The position numbers and the translations under genes were made by a program. Below, piece by piece: positions 35,811-49,724 of a stretch of DNA of 64,000 nt. This DNA is from Dermatemys mawii (lineage: Eukaryota; Chordata; Testudines; Dermatemydidae). The notes under the pieces were generated by a model. It ran no database searches and was not told where the DNA came from. It saw only the letters and a program-made list of their open reading frames with translations. The stretch is taken from positions 1,255,355-1,319,354 of the forward strand of contig ML677342.1 in the NCBI GenBank assembly GCA_007922305.1, given 5' to 3'. How positions within the stretch are numbered: position 1 is the stretch's first letter; each line of letters opens with the position of its first letter.

Positions 35811-36483
35811 GTGAGTGTGGACTGGGGGAAAAGCGGTGGTACTCTTCTAAGCTCAGCCCACGAAATAAACTTTGCTTATATTAGTTGTCAAAATGAGGCA
35901 CCACTCACTGTTGATTGTGCAGATATGCAAAATATGGTCACATTGCTGCTTAGCTCCCTGACTGCAGATTGTTGCATCAGAGTTCACTGGTCTGGTGTGG
36001 CAGTCAGTCAGTCCATCTTACTCGAGTCCCACTGGGGCGTGTGGGTTTTCTCCTTATTCCTGACGGGGTAGGCTGGTCCTGGTACCCTAGGGTCTGGAAA
36101 TTTCCTTGGTTCTAAAGTCTCTCCAGGAGTTGGTTAGGGAACCCAGGTCCGCCCAACCCACTGGGTTCCAGTTGAAATTCCTTAAGCCAGACCGACAGAA
36201 TCAGTAATTCTTGTTGTGCCCTGAGCTCCTTTGTAACTCCCCTGGTTTCTGTAGGCTCTTCAGCCTGTTGGTCCGGTTGTCCCTTCTCAAGGTGCTATCT
36301 CTCAGCAGCTTCATGGCAGAAATTCCCTTTTCCAACCTTCTCCAACCTGCTTATATGAATAAAGACCCTGTCCTGGTTCACTCACAGTGGTTGTCTCCTC
36401 ACCTACCTATGAAGGTGAACCCTTGTGCAGTGCACAGGGCATACAAGAGACCACCATGTGGTCACTGTACCTGTGATCCCTAG
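35811..36483. other. GC-rich block, possible LTR-element remnant
   Basis: This is distinctly GC-richer than its surroundings. It includes GGTCCTGGTACCCTAGGG, AACCCAGGTCCGCCCAACCC and a late GAATAAAGACCCTGTCC, which looks like an LTR-type polyadenylation signal. The ORFs of 83-90 aa have no recognisable domain. I recall similar GC-rich stretches in turtle LTR elements but see no boundary, primer-binding site or pol similarity. Confidence 0.25.
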
Positions 36484-36503
36484 GCACACATGCAGAATCA
36501 TTG

Positions 36504-36563
36504 TGAGATCCTGGTTCCATTGAAGCCAATGGCAAAGCTCCCATTGGAGCCAGGATTTCACCC
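36504..36563. repeat. Short fold-back repeat
   Basis: GATCCTGGTTCCATTGAAGC is mirrored by CCCATTGGAGCCAGGATTTC, with GCCAATGGCAAAGCTCCCAT at the centre. Family shared with 31799-31862. Confidence 0.65.
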
Positions 36564-36660
36564 AGTAGATCTGAGTGATGCCTTACACGGGCCTTCCTCC
36601 TTCCCCCTGGCTGATTTTTACTAATTTTTTGTTGAAATACAAATTTGCATGTATACAATA

Positions 36661-36778
36661 AGGCCCCAATCCAGTAGTGAACACCACATGGGCCCCTGTG
36701 TCTGTGCAGGTTTCCAGTGATGTCAAAGGGGCTCTGCAGGGGTCTGTATTCATGGAGTTCATTACAGGATTGAGGCTT
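36661..36778. repeat. Fold-back repeat with GGCCCCAATCC ends
   Basis: AGGCCCCAATCCAGTAGTGA on the left faces CATTACAGGATTGAGGCTT on the right. The interior contains GGGGCTCTGCAGGGGTCTG. Related to 31108-31181. Confidence 0.6.
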
Positions 36779-37633
36779 AAGACAGCAACCTTATCCTTTC
36801 CAGAGTAATCAGAGCACAGCTAGGAGTTTTGTCTGTTTTTCCCTTAGCTTTAATTATGGCAGACTAGACTGATGCTTTTAAAAGTTTTAAAATCTTGCTC
36901 AGCGTAAACAAGGGTCCAAAACTCACAGACTGCCTTGAGCTGATTAAGAAGATCTCCGATTTAGCCCCATCGTTCCTCTTAGTTCAGCTTAGTGCTTCTG
37001 ATTTTATACTCTTAAATGTTTTAACACTGATGAAGGCAGTAGGATTTTTATACTCAATTCTTTTCTTTCTACACAAGTAATTCATGACTGGTGATAAATA
37101 TCCAAGATTCTTAGTAATTAAAACTATGTTCATTTTACCATATGGGAGATTAAACCAGACAATGTGCCCATTTTGCTAAAATGTTATTTCTGCATTCAGT
37201 AGTTTTTCACGGAGATTAAGATTACAATAATCAGTGTTTACTGTAAACCTCTTTGCATTCTCTCGCTTCATGTTCATGCAGTTCTGTCAATGAAAGCTTT
37301 TTATTTAGGAGGAAAGATTAAAGTTTGAAGTGTTTTTCAAAACGAGACATGCACCTATGCTTATTTACATAATCAAACAAAAACATTTAGTGGAATGTTA
37401 GTAATGTGAATTGACAAATGCAAAGAAACTCACATTTAAGGCTGCTACTCTAACCTTATTTTATACTGTTTTCTCTCAAGTCTCATATGCCATATATGCT
37501 CCTGTAGCAGCTTGTCAGTTAGCTGCTTCATTACCCCCCCTTTAATTCTGGCTTCCATTACCATTTTCAGCCATTGTTACATTTTCAGTTTTTCTTGAGG
37601 GTATTTTTGTGTATGAATAAATTTCCTTTATAG

Positions 37634-37700
37634 GAAATTATAATGGAATCTTTGAAGCAAAAGGCTGCAACAGCAACAACTTTGCTGCTGCACATGTGCT
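37634..37700 (+). other. Candidate alternative exon of FAM172A, 67 bp
   Basis: This segment is bounded by a good acceptor (AATTTCCTTTATAG) and a strong donor (GTAAGT at 37701). If spliced after the exon at 29627 (phase 1) it would be open throughout, giving a peptide starting GNYNGIFEAKGC and ending NNFAAAHV. It is not the expected canonical next exon, and its length (67 bp) is not a multiple of three. Use would therefore change the downstream frame unless a matching phase-2 exon exists. It could be a chance pair of splice-like sites in a long intron. Confidence 0.25.
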
Positions 37701-38391
37701 GTAAGTCCCATCTTACCTGCATGATCTTAGAGTGAGAAGTCTAGTAGCTTTCTACCCACTCTGTTCTTCAAGGCATGCCCATTTGCAGTCCAAATTCACT
37801 GCTGGAATAAGCAGGTACAATTGATTCAGAGCTTTGAAAATGAGGGTTTAGCATACTATCTGAAGTTATTGCCAAATATTGCTTCTAATATCAACTCTTT
37901 CTACAACCAACCCTTTTGCTACCTCTCTCGTCTCTTTTTCTGAGCACCTGTTTCCTCTCAGTTTGAAGTGAACATCTGGAACCAATGATTCTTTACCTCC
38001 TAGCCTCATACAACGCATCCAATGAGAAGTGAAGGTGGGATTCCAATTGTTTTGTTCCCCCAGGGCATGTTAGGAATATGTCTTAGTTTGAAGGGGGAAT
38101 ACTGGCACCTCATGCTGTTTCCTGTAGCTAAAGCAAAACCTCACCTTAAACAAGGGCTTGCTGCAATATTTCCAGGAATAATTCCTTCCCAAACTCCCCG
38201 AAGCAAAAGGAGTGTGTGAACCCTTCAGTGCCCTTTAGGATGATGTAGCCTATTCCTCCCTGTCCCTTAATTGGCTCGCTCCATGAATGAGGGATGGGGC
38301 AATACTTCTGCTTCTTTTTCACCTCCTTTGGATGTATGGAAACCCCAACCCAGCACAAATATACTCCTTGCATGCACTTAAGTGCTTAGGT

Positions 38392-38767
38392 CAGGGAAAG
38401 CCAACCTGAGCCTGAGAAGGAGCCAGAATTTACCAACGTACACTGCCAAAGAGCCACAGTAATACATCAGAAGCATCCCATCAATTCCCAGCTCCCAGCA
38501 CTCCCACCATGGGAAACTCCACCAATAAGCACCTCCCCTTCCCTTCTCCCTCCCAATCAGCTGTTTCATGGCATGCAGGAGGCTCAGGGGCATGCAGGAG
38601 GAGCGAGGGCACTGCAGGCTCAGGAGCGGGCAGGTGGAGTGAGGGCAGGGCCTGTGACCACCCCCAGCACATTGGAAAGTTGTTGCCTGTAGCTCCAGCC
38701 CCAGAAATGGAGCCAATACAAGGAGCTGCATATTAACTTCTGAAGAGCCACATGTGGGCCACCCATA
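38392..38767. mobile_element. 376-bp hAT-like MITE
   Basis: The left end is CAGGGAAAGCCAACCTGAGC and the right end ATGTGGGCCACCCATA. The latter is a degraded inverse (TGGG(T)GGCC...), probably with a deletion of the last inner bases. A near-perfect 8-bp target repeat is GCTTAGGT (38384-38391) against GCGTAGGT (38768-38775). The interior has GAGCCAGAATTTACCAACGT, GGCATGCAGGAGGCTCAGGG and AAGAGCCACATGTGG, a sequence I recall from a common turtle repeat. The ORFs of 63-151 aa crossing it are not genes. Confidence 0.75.
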
Positions 38768-39019
38768 GCGTAGGTGGATAAAATAGTCCTTGCGCTCTCC
38801 AGAGAGCACAGGAACTGTGACTGTTCCTTGCACAAGCCAGGCACGGGAAAGGGGAGGAAGGCTTCTTGCTCCTATTCTTACCTACTGTAACTAACTTGAA
38901 GGCCCAAGCCATTCTGGCTTTTTTTGTATTCCAAGTTATGTATGCTGACCTCGGTGACCATGAGTTCCTCTACACTTTGAACTGGAGGTGTCGCTCTGAG
39001 TGTCCTTAAGCCTCTGATT

Positions 39020-39170
39020 GACAGATGCTGGGTCTGGATGACTGAGGATGGATCACTCAATAATCACCCTGTTCTGAAGAAACTGGTATTGGCCACGGTA
39101 GGAAGACTGGATACTGGACTAGATGAACCATTGGTCTGACCCAGAGTGGCTGTTCCTATGTTCATATTTG
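39020..39170 (+). mobile_element. CR1 3' end fragment
   Basis: TGACAGATGCTGGGTCTGGA, then ATTGGCCACGGTAGGAAGAC, GGATACTGGACTAGATGAAC, TTGGTCTGACCCAGAGTGGC and a terminal CTATGTTCATAT. This is the widespread CR1-type tail with a TATGTTC-type terminus in + orientation. Confidence 0.75.
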
Positions 39171-42100
39171 CTACATTTTACTCCTGTTCACCCTGCCAAG
39201 CCAGTACATCTATGGGAGAGTGAGTTGGTACATCAGTGTAATTGTTTCTAAGGGTTAAAATCCTGCAACAAGAGAGGATGCTGGGTGCTTGTCATGAGTC
39301 ATTCATTGCCTATATTCTAATTGCAAAATCTTTATTACTGCTGATGTCACAGCTAAGAGAACAAAGCTTGTATTTCAGATTCCAGGTTGAGTTTGCAGGG
39401 TTGGCAATACGGACTAAAAGTATTTTACTTGTAACATGAGAAAATTTGATACAGAAATTATCAACAACTGAAAAACATGGAGTCCCATTATCCATTTTTA
39501 GATATCCTTTTCAGAATATAATTGCACTTTAAGCCTTACCTTGTTAAGAAGCATTCCTATATTTAGAAGGCCTGATTTTTTCAGTGAAACTGATATGTGA
39601 ATCCAGTGAAAAGACTTGTCACTTTCTGCTAACCAATGTCAACAACTAATCTCATCATGTTAATGTAGGAGGACAGTCAAGTAACTTGCCTTAAATTTGT
39701 TGTGATTGTAGTGTGTTTATGAAAAGCAAACAACTGCTTATAACAAATGTTCAGGTGTTGATTGTTTACATGAATAGTTTTAAGAACAAGGCTAATGTAA
39801 GTAGACACAAATTAAACTCTTACCTTTACAGCATGAAAACCATACTCTTTATAACTAATTTTTTTAAAAAATCAATATTTTAAATAAACATTTCATTCCA
39901 AATGCCTGTACTATATTTGGTAAATATATATTTTGCCATATTCCAACTTTAAATATAAATGAATAAAACAGCATATTTTCATATGAGCATATTTTATACA
40001 CTTCTACAACACTTGAACAAAAAAAATAATCCACATAAGATAATGGGTAACCAAGAGTAAACCATTTTAAATTATGTTCAGTGTCTGTTCTATAGCTAAT
40101 TTGGATGTGAATATCTTTAACTTTTGAGCAAGCTATTTTAATTAAAACAAAGATTAAAATAAAAAGTCCAATATTGCTTTTTTTCAGGGGAAGAAACATA
40201 ATGTTTATGCTTGTAAACTTGAGCTCTCTACAAATGATACACTGTGTCTGAAAATGATGTTTATTTCATTGTTTAGTTGAGGCCCTTGCATTAATATATA
40301 ATCTGAAAACTCTTAAGGCCTAATTCTGGTGTTAGTTACTCACACAGGGCTTCATTTGAGTTCAGCAAAAGCCCTATGCATGCATGTGAGGGCAGGACTT
40401 GGCTCTTAATTTGCTTTGCTGAGCAAAACAAGATATGTCTGTGTGAATTGTTATTCTCTTTGGCTCCCGATTGGTCAGAGGTGGTTTGTAGAAGCTGGGT
40501 TCTGAATAAGGCAGAAGAGCAGGACCAGGAAAGGAAGGCAGAAACAAGGAAGGCTCAGGAGTCAGGCAAGAAGGTAGGGTCAAATGTATTAGCCAACCAG
40601 GAATTCAGCTAATTGCTCAGAAAACTTCCTGTGCCTCATTACAGCCTAAACAGCAAGTCTGAACCAATAGGAGAGACCAGCCATCTCTTCCAATTGCGAG
40701 CTTCGTGGGTGGTTTCAATGGGAAGTAGGGTCCTGTAGCCCACACTCCCTGGTAATACCAGAAACTTTCTGGGTGGTGCTTACAGTCTGAGGACTACCTC
40801 ATGACATGTAGACCCAAGTTTCAGCCCTATTATCCCCCACACTTGCTCAGAAAAAGAACACAAAATGCAGCTATGTCATCTTAAAAGCATGTCAGATTAG
40901 CTTCTGCTAACTTTCTTGGCCACACGTGGTAGTTTCAAACAATCAAAGAACCAGACCCAATGACAAGGGGCTTTTCTGACCAAATGTACCAGTTGATCCA
41001 GCTTGACATTTGAAGAGTAACACAGATTTTCCACAGCTTTTTTAAAATCAACTTAACACCACTAAGAACAGAAGAGGAATGGAATTTCATTGAAAATTTT
41101 TGAAATTTCATAGTCTTGCTCTAGTGCTCTGCTATTCTTCAGCACAGTACTGTGCCCCTGTGTGGTGTCATTTGCCTCACACTAAATTGGTCAATGTCTA
41201 ATTGAACTTGACAATGCGCATCATCATAGGCATCCTGCACCCCACTTCTATTCCATAGCCACCGGCTCTAAGCAACATAGCCCTCTGCACATTCATTGCA
41301 GAGAGTCAACAGCCGGACTGGTTGAAAAGCTACTTGATAGTCCAGGTCTCTCACTATATGCAGACATTTTCAGTCACCCTAGTGCATGAATTACATTGAA
41401 GCTTCCATTGTAATCTCAAACCACCAGACCGGAATCTGTCATCGGAACCCTATGGCATGATGAATGGTCAGCTGAAGACATTTAGAATGGTATCCTTGTC
41501 GCTGATCCAGCTGTTTGACCACTGGGATTTGACCTGCCATGTCACCTTTGGACCCTGCTAAACAGGTTCTGAACTGGCCAAGGAATAGGTGCAGCCAACC
41601 ACTACACATGGGATCTGTGCAATGACTCACCTTGTCACTGTGATCTCTGTCAGTCAGTTGGGCATGTTGTTGAATACTGTCAACAAACCACATTTCATGG
41701 TGGCCTTAGGGCCCTTCATTCTGCTGATGAAGCGGCTGTTGGATGACTCAGCAAGTGATGCAAACACAAGAAGGAGAAGAAGAATTTTTATGACAATCAA
41801 ACTCAAAACCAGGGAAGTCATGGTGAAAAATAATTTGCAAATATTTTGCTCAACTTTACTTGTTGAATTGTTTTCCATGACTTAGTTTCTGACCAGTTCA
41901 GATGCACACCCAGGAGGCATATAATCAAGTGGCAGAAGCAGCATCACAGAGTTGCCTTATTTTCTTTTCACCTATGCAAAGACAGAAGTGAAGAAGAAAA
42001 TCAAGATCCAGAAGACGAAGGTTCTGAGAAGATCATGACAAATCGTACATGGAATCTGCTACCAAATGACTAGCTGAACTCAGAGGAATACCCCACAGTC

Positions 42101-45100
42101 TGCACTGTTGGAGTGAAGCCACCAAAAGCAATTTTTTAAACAAGGAGATTAGGTGCAAAATCTATGCTAATACTAGGATTCCTAACCTGTTGAGGCATCT
42201 TACTAGGTGAGAAGGGGAAGCAGGAAATCTGGCTTGTTAATATGATGGCTGCTGGGCCATCTCCAGATGGATGTTTTCTCCTGCTCATGACTTCAGTGGC
42301 AGTTGCACACATACAACATCTTGCCATAGCAGGCCCCAGATTCCTCTCATATGTTTATCTTAACTCCAAAGGAATTATGAGCTCTGTGAAGGGATTAAAT
42401 ATTCTTGCTTTTTCATCCCCTAAACATAGTTAAATGAACAAAATGGGAGTTTAGATCACAAAGTGAATGTCAGCGTTCTCCTCTTTGCTTTCTGAATGCT
42501 CTGATTACCAGTTGGTGCAAGGGAAGATAACTGTTGTCTCTATTCATCTCCTGCCTTTTACTTATTGGAGCTACATTTTGTTCATACTTTTTTTAATGGT
42601 TGAAGCTAACAAGTTGTTACCTTAATAAGCAAGAGTTCCCAACACTCACAGGAGAACTAGTTTAGCTTCATCAAGATTAAATTTTATAAATGATTTAGAA
42701 ATCATTTTCCAGCTTCTAAATACAGAAATGAAAACTGATTTTGCAAGTTTATTCTTCCTGTACATAAAGACTATTCTAATAGATTTTGTTAATTCAGCTA
42801 TGATTCTGTTGCTTTAAATCTTTCTTCTATATTCCTGGGCTGATTTAGTGCATAAATTAAATGTTAATATTACTCGATGGTTTACTGCAGATTTACAGAT
42901 GGTGTTTCAACCAGTCGGTGGACTGAGTCCTGTCCCCACATACAATACTATTGTGCTAGCATAAACATGGATATTGATACAGTCAGTGAAAACAGACTCT
43001 AAAAGTAACTCCACACTTCTACTCTCAAATTCAGTGGCAACAAGTTTCTTCTTAGATTTCAAATGCTGAATGCGAATATTTGCATAGTGCTACACTTTAG
43101 CTTCTTCTTTTGTTAATCATGTACATCAGTATGAGTAAAACAGTCATTAGAGTTAAATTTATTTTTATGTCATTCTCAGACCCCACCCACATTCATTTGC
43201 TGTTTTTAATTTCGGATTTCTCTCAATAAGATGCTTTGCAGAATTCACAAAATTGCTCAGTGCTATTGTCTTAACCTTTGTCGTCTATAAAAGTTTAGAA
43301 GGTCTATTATAAATTGGGGGTAACTGCTTGTGATACGCACAGCACAATTTGGCTGAAGTGGTCACCATTTTACTGATAGTCTTTCTTTGGATAGCTTTAG
43401 AAGAAGTGCCTGGCACCAGCATGCTATTAGGCTGTAATTAGTATAACTAACAACTAATATGAAAGAGCAGAAGAGAGGTCGCCATAAGACTTCAAAGGTC
43501 TTAACAGGTTAAGGTTGGAGGGCAATCTATCCCCTTGCTTAATCTGTTGCCATATCTGGTGAGATTTGTTAAAATCTTCAGCGACCTCTAACCTGGAGTT
43601 GTTACTCCCTCATAATTTACTGGTCACATGCCATATTCTTTATTCTCATCTGTTTAGATGAGCATGAGTCTTGGTGAAAGGCAGCTTCATTTTAGAGTTC
43701 ATGTACAAATGTGCAGAGATTATCAGCTTTTTAATGCAGATAAAAGATTATGTCTTAAACCGCTTTAATGTTCTTGTTCTGCCAGCTTTGGACTACAGTG
43801 AAATAGTGGTTTTGCTATGCTATGAAATATAACTTGTAGATGACATTTAATGTGTAATGTAAGAGTAGTTTTAAAATGTAACTATAAAATAAATCAGTTA
43901 TTGTGTAATTGATTCTAACAGATACTGAATATTATGAGCTATATGAGATGTTTCCCTAAACTTAATTGCCCAAGGATAATTTTGTTTGTGATTTCAGTGA
44001 ACACTAATGCTCTTTGAGGATAAATATACAACATAAGAATAATCTTGTCAGGTTTTCATGTGTAGTTCTTAACCCCTCTCTCCCAAGCATCTGACAATGG
44101 ATTCTCCTTGATTACACCTGGCTCTAACTGAAAGCTAGTCTGGGGGGAGGAGGGTGCTAAGTACCCCATCCTTTCTTGTTTTGCTCATTATTATTTTGCC
44201 TTCTGAGCAATTGTGGTGCTGTTCCTCCAGATGGAAGGTTCTAGAGAACCTCTCTAAGTCCACAGACAGAGTGTTCCCATAGCTTTCACCTTCCACCTTT
44301 TTCCTCTCCAGGTCCCACCACCACACTTGCATGATGAGCCTGGACACAGGCCTGAGAACCGAGATATCTGAGGCCACTTAGGCAAAGGGGTGCACAGCAA
44401 GGTGCTTGACTGGCCCAAAACTATGCTTAGTTTTAATTACCTTTTAAACTGATTAGGGCAACTTAAAGGACAGTGAGACTGAGTGAGAGGAAGAGAAGGA
44501 GCAGGCTGATGTCAGGTTTGAAGTTCGCCAGAAAAAAAAAAACTTCCAAGGATTTCACAAGCAATGACACTAAGGATAGTATTTGGAAAATCTTTTTCTT
44601 TCAAGACTATCTTGCGATTAACTATGGGAGTACTACATCAAAGCTACTGACTTCAAAGCTTACCACCACTTACAGTTTGCAGCTATTACTAAAACATACC
44701 ACTTCATCCTGCCAGCAACTCATCTTAGTTAAGTTACACCATCTACCTCCTGGCCTCTGTTTTGTATGGAGGAAAAAAATGTTGTAAATTAAATATCGCT
44801 CTTCACACTGAACTAATGTCAAAGTAAGAAACAAAAGCATTAAACTGAGGTATTAAGCACTAAAGATTTAGGGTTAAACTTTAAATAAGCAGCAGTGTGT
44901 TAAGTAAATTTTGCCACAGCATTCTAGCCCAATTCACAAATCCACAAATAAAAATGAGCAAGCTATTTAGACAGTTATTTAGACAACAGAGCCAGAGGTT
45001 ACCTATCCAGCACAAAACCCTGGAAAGCAGCTCTTGGCTAATGGACGGAGTTAATACTGTGGTAACTTGGCACAAGTAAAGCGCTCCTTGAGCTCAATGA

Positions 45101-48100
45101 TGTTCTCATGTACATGCAGCTCAAATACCACATATCTTACAATATCAGTCCCTGACCCTATTCTGTAGTGATTAACTACACTAGCTGATTTTTTAGAGAT
45201 ATGCAAAGTTGCACATTCATGTATTACATACAAGAGCAGTGTAGTGCTGTTGGGCATTCGTTATCATTTATTGCTGTAGTTTTTTCTTCTTTATAAACTG
45301 GAGAAATTGAAAAAGAGAAGTTTGAATATTTGATATTTTTGAAATCCCTGAAACAACTCATCTGCAATAGCAAAGGCTATATCCTCTGTACTGAAAAGAG
45401 AAGGTTACAATGTACTGAAAATGTAATTTATTGCAGCATTAATATTATTCAACACTTAAAATTGTTACATTGTTATTTTCTGATGGGGAGTTTTTAAAAT
45501 GGTACATTAATTTCTGAATACAATTTGTCTTGTAAATGACATATTAATAGAAAGTTAGGAACAAGTGTGATTCTTTGAGTGTGCTTTATAGAACAGTTTA
45601 TATGTTCAGTACAGATCAGTGACATGCTCTCTAGAGCTAAGTGCCATTAATCCATTTACAGCTGCTCATTGCAATGAAGAAAAATTACCAGTGAAAGAAC
45701 TGATCATATGTTAAGGAGAATTTCTCTGCTTCCATGCATTGTTCTGCTTTTATATTTTGAAAATACGTTCGGTGCCTTTGCCAATGTTTAAAGTGACTCT
45801 TTTTACTTAAAAAGGGTTTGACAACAGTCAGCAGTTCTGAATCTTTTGGCTTGTGTCCAACTTTCCGATTGTTTTGCCGCACTTAGTTTCACATCACTGA
45901 ACTTAGAAGGCAGAAGTGGCACAGCTCTGCACTGACCTATTGGTCATGACCACTCCTTCCTCATTCTGAGCGTTTTCATCTTAATCTATTTGCACAAATA
46001 ATGTAGTTCTGCAGCAATAAATGAAGATTTAAAATACAGAAGCAGAGAGGCAGTTCACATATTGTTTCAGAAGGATGATGTTTTCTAGTAAATGTAAATA
46101 CATGAATTATAATGTAACAGAGTCAGTAGAAAAAGATATGGTCTTTAAAGAGTTGACATATGAAAAGAGAAAACAGGAATTTACTGTTAAATTTGAAATA
46201 TGTATGGCAATTGTATGTTCTGTCTAAAGAACATGTCTTTGCTTTAAGGTATAAAGGGGGAAAAAAGCTTCCTGACTGGCTGATTATGCAATCAAAATGT
46301 CAGACTATTTGAAATAAATTGTTATTATAGAGTCAGGTGAGACTTCATCTCTGAATTTATATATTTCATTCCATTGTAGCTTTTTTTCTTAACGAATACA
46401 TTTCTCTGCGATAAATTGTTCAGAAAATGAACAGCAGAGTCATTTGAGGTTCATTGAAAATATAGGAGGACATCATGTTTCCTGTCCTTTTGTTAAACTT
46501 GGCATATTGATTTTTTGCACAGCTTGCAGCACAGAAATGTGATCTACAGCTATGGCAAGGCAAGCTAACCACATGTGAATTTGTTAAGTACTACTGGATT
46601 AACAGGAATCGTCAGACTGTGCAAACATGGTGACTTGATTTCCTCTGTAACTCTTTATTTATGACTTAATCAATTAAAATAATAAGTTTTGATTTTATTA
46701 ATCATAAATGAATAATCACAAATAATCTACAGAAGTCATTTTTTCACCATGTTCACTAGTTCCCATGAAGTCAGCACACTCTCAGTAACTCAACTGCAGT
46801 GCTAAACACACCAAACTTGAACTGAAGTTAAGGAGAAAATAAAGTATGTAAAAATAAAGATTTGACAAATGTTGTTTTCTAGTGTTTTTTTATATTTCCC
46901 CATGAAATTAATAAAGACAAGGTATGTTTCTTAAACACCTTTCAGGTTTTTATTTAAATTTGTCATTTTCTCTATGTATTCCTTTCCTGTTTAATCTTTT
47001 GTTCCCTTTATGTTCAAAGATAGTAAGATTATGGAAGCTACTGATGCTGCAGACTGTATTTAAATTTAGTTACGGTAGAGCCTTGTGGAAAGAGCTCCTC
47101 TGATGTGAGGCTGATTTGCTCTTCTCTCTGCATTTTTAAACCTTCTTAAACACATCCATTATATCATTCACCTTCCTTGACTTCAAAGAACACAGCAACT
47201 GTGTATAGAGGATGAACTGTAACTCTGTAGAGTGGGTTACCTGTGGTTTCTTAGAAATGTTAATGTATTATCTGTCGTGTTTATAAAGTTCTGTTTGCTA
47301 TTGGATGTTGAGAAACCATTCTGAAGTTTTAGAATCAAACTGATCAAATGTCCAAGGCAAAGAAAATGATTAAGGTCATATTAGACTTTGGCATCATTGT
47401 CATCTGTCCTTTGAAACTGTTTCTTTAAAATAAATCTCTAAAAAATGTAAAAGGTTACTAAGTGGGAAAACAAAGTTGCTGTGATTTTTAAGAGATCTCT
47501 GTGTGCATTCTGATTGAAGCACTTATAAAAATCATCTTGACTAATGCTGGCCTGATCATTCAGAGTTTATTGGAAACTAATCTTTTCAAAATATTTGGAA
47601 TAAGCTAAAACCTGACTTGCTCATCTCATGAAAAAGGTCAAAACAGAGAAGAAAGTGCCACTGGTTTGTGTTAGGTGACACTGTGCCCTGCTTGTCTAAG
47701 TTGATTACACAAAGCCACTGAAGCCCCAGGCAAAGCTGATTTTAGCTATAATCAGCTTCTTAACCTTTTGAGAACTAACGTAAACACTACCTACCAGTGG
47801 TTAATTATGTTGCTGAGTTATATACACTAATGTGCAAAGGTAAAAGTGTACAAGTACAGTAACACATGTTGTGACAAAATGTAACAAGATTATTTAAAGG
47901 GATTACAACAGCCTACTTTCTATTTGTGCTTATTGAATTTTTTCTAAAAAAAAATAATTAAAGATGAATTATAAGCGCGAACGTTCAATTTTAAGCATAG
48001 TTTTCCTGTTATAATCCTGGCTGATCTTGGATTTCACTTACAAATGCAAAAAGGGGTTAAGTACTGGTCATACAGATGTGATCTTGGATTTGCCACTTTA

Positions 48101-49724
48101 ATATGAAATTATTATTTCAATTGCATCATAAATGTTTATATATGAGAAATTATATACATATAGTCATGCCCTTATTAGCTCCTGTCAGAATGTTTTGTGA
48201 GCTGTTTGGGCAAAAGAATAGACTATAATGCACTAATTAGAAGAGAAGCATCTATGTCTGAACATGGATGTAAATGGATGTGTCCTGGGGATAACTTTAT
48301 GGTGTAAATGGTCCTTTCCCATATGATATGTGTGAGAATCACCAAGTTGAGATGAAAGATTTATGTCACAATTAGACCCCGCAAAACACACTGGTTGGGT
48401 TATACAGTCCCCAAAGAACTCTTGCAGTTTTGGATTAGCATGAACTTGAAAACTTGTAGCAAACCTCAAAGTGCATGGCATTGACTACTGCAGTCTGCCC
48501 AGGACCTTCCTGAGAAGACTGAAACCTCCACTCTTCCTCTTTTGATGTATTTGGGATAGCAGTCTGGTCACTGCATGGATCCTCTGGGATTGGCTAACTG
48601 GACTGTTTTCCTTTCTTTGGTTTTTGTGGAATGTAAATTGAGCCTACTTCTTTATCCCAGTACCGTGAGGGGAGCAGAAGGAATTTAAATACTTCCCCGC
48701 ATCCTGCTTCCACCACTGACTGGTCTTACCTCATTGTGGACAGCTTTCCCTATTTCTGTAATGCATTCAGGGGAGCATCAGGCTACAGAATGAAGTAAAG
48801 ATAGTCAGCAACAGGAACAGAAATAGAATTTACAGTTCTGCTGCTGCTAAACTGATGATGGGAAAGAATTGGACAGGTAGTTCGCTTCCCTAAAGCAACT
48901 GGAGATTAATATGAATTTACTTTGCTGGCTCCTTGAAATCTCAAGATGGGAATGAACAGGCCAACCAGCCACTCTGGAGATCCTGGCAGGGTAGAGGTAC
49001 AGATGGCCAATCTCTGAATACACTAGGAGGGGAATAGTGATTAGAAACTACTGGAGCTTCCTTCCAGTGTACAGAGAGGGAATTGGAAAGCTGACTGAGT
49101 CCTCTTTGAGTTTCACCCAAATCTCTATGAATTTCATTTTCTAAACAGAATGTGAAACCATCTATGTTGGTGGCTCTTACAATGTGTCAGTTTTCTTCAA
49201 TAAGTTTTGTAGTTTAATTACTTCTGTACTTATAGTATTCCATGTATTTCTTGTAGTAAGTAAGAAGCAGTGGTACAGATGTAACCTTGTTTATTTACCT
49301 CAAATAATGTTTCCAAGGGTTTCACATGGCATTTGTTTTGGTTTTGCAAGTTTTGCACAGCTGTAGTTCTAATCTACTAACCAACTCCACTGTACTATGT
49401 GGTATGTGCTGGAGGGAAAAAACATCATTCAAATATTTGTTGCTTATTTAATATGAATGAATTAAATCATTCTGAATGTTCCATAATACTTGTGAATAGA
49501 ATACTAAAGTAAATAGACATTAATATTCTGTAGAGAGATGACATCATGGATGTCTACCTCCCGCTGTGTGCATATTGAGTAAAATGTAGGCTCAGCTTCT
49601 CTGTTATGCCCAACCTGTTCTCAGTGCAGCTACTAGAGTTTGGAAGAAGAATCTGACTGAGTCTTCTGTACTCTAGCCCTGGTCTCTGATCTAAATTAGA
49701 ACAAACTTAGAGCTGCTCAAACTT
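39171..49724. other. 10.5-kb repeat-poor intron segment
   Basis: I recognise no transposon, RNA gene or exon in this span. Small ORFs (for example at 39864-40199, 41589-41885 and 44473-44787) lack domains and splice context. 40590-42200 is more GC-balanced and could be an old, unrecognisable insertion. The relative absence of nameable repeats contrasts with the flanks. Confidence 0.4.

Noticed and set aside
38378..38844. Overlapping ORFs up to 151 aa on both strands
   Set aside because: They lie on the hAT-like MITE at 38392-38767, with no domain and no splice sites.
41439..41885. Overlapping 84-98 aa ORFs in a GC-balanced stretch
   Set aside because: No known domain. A processed pseudogene was considered, but no recognisable protein or poly(A) tract was found.
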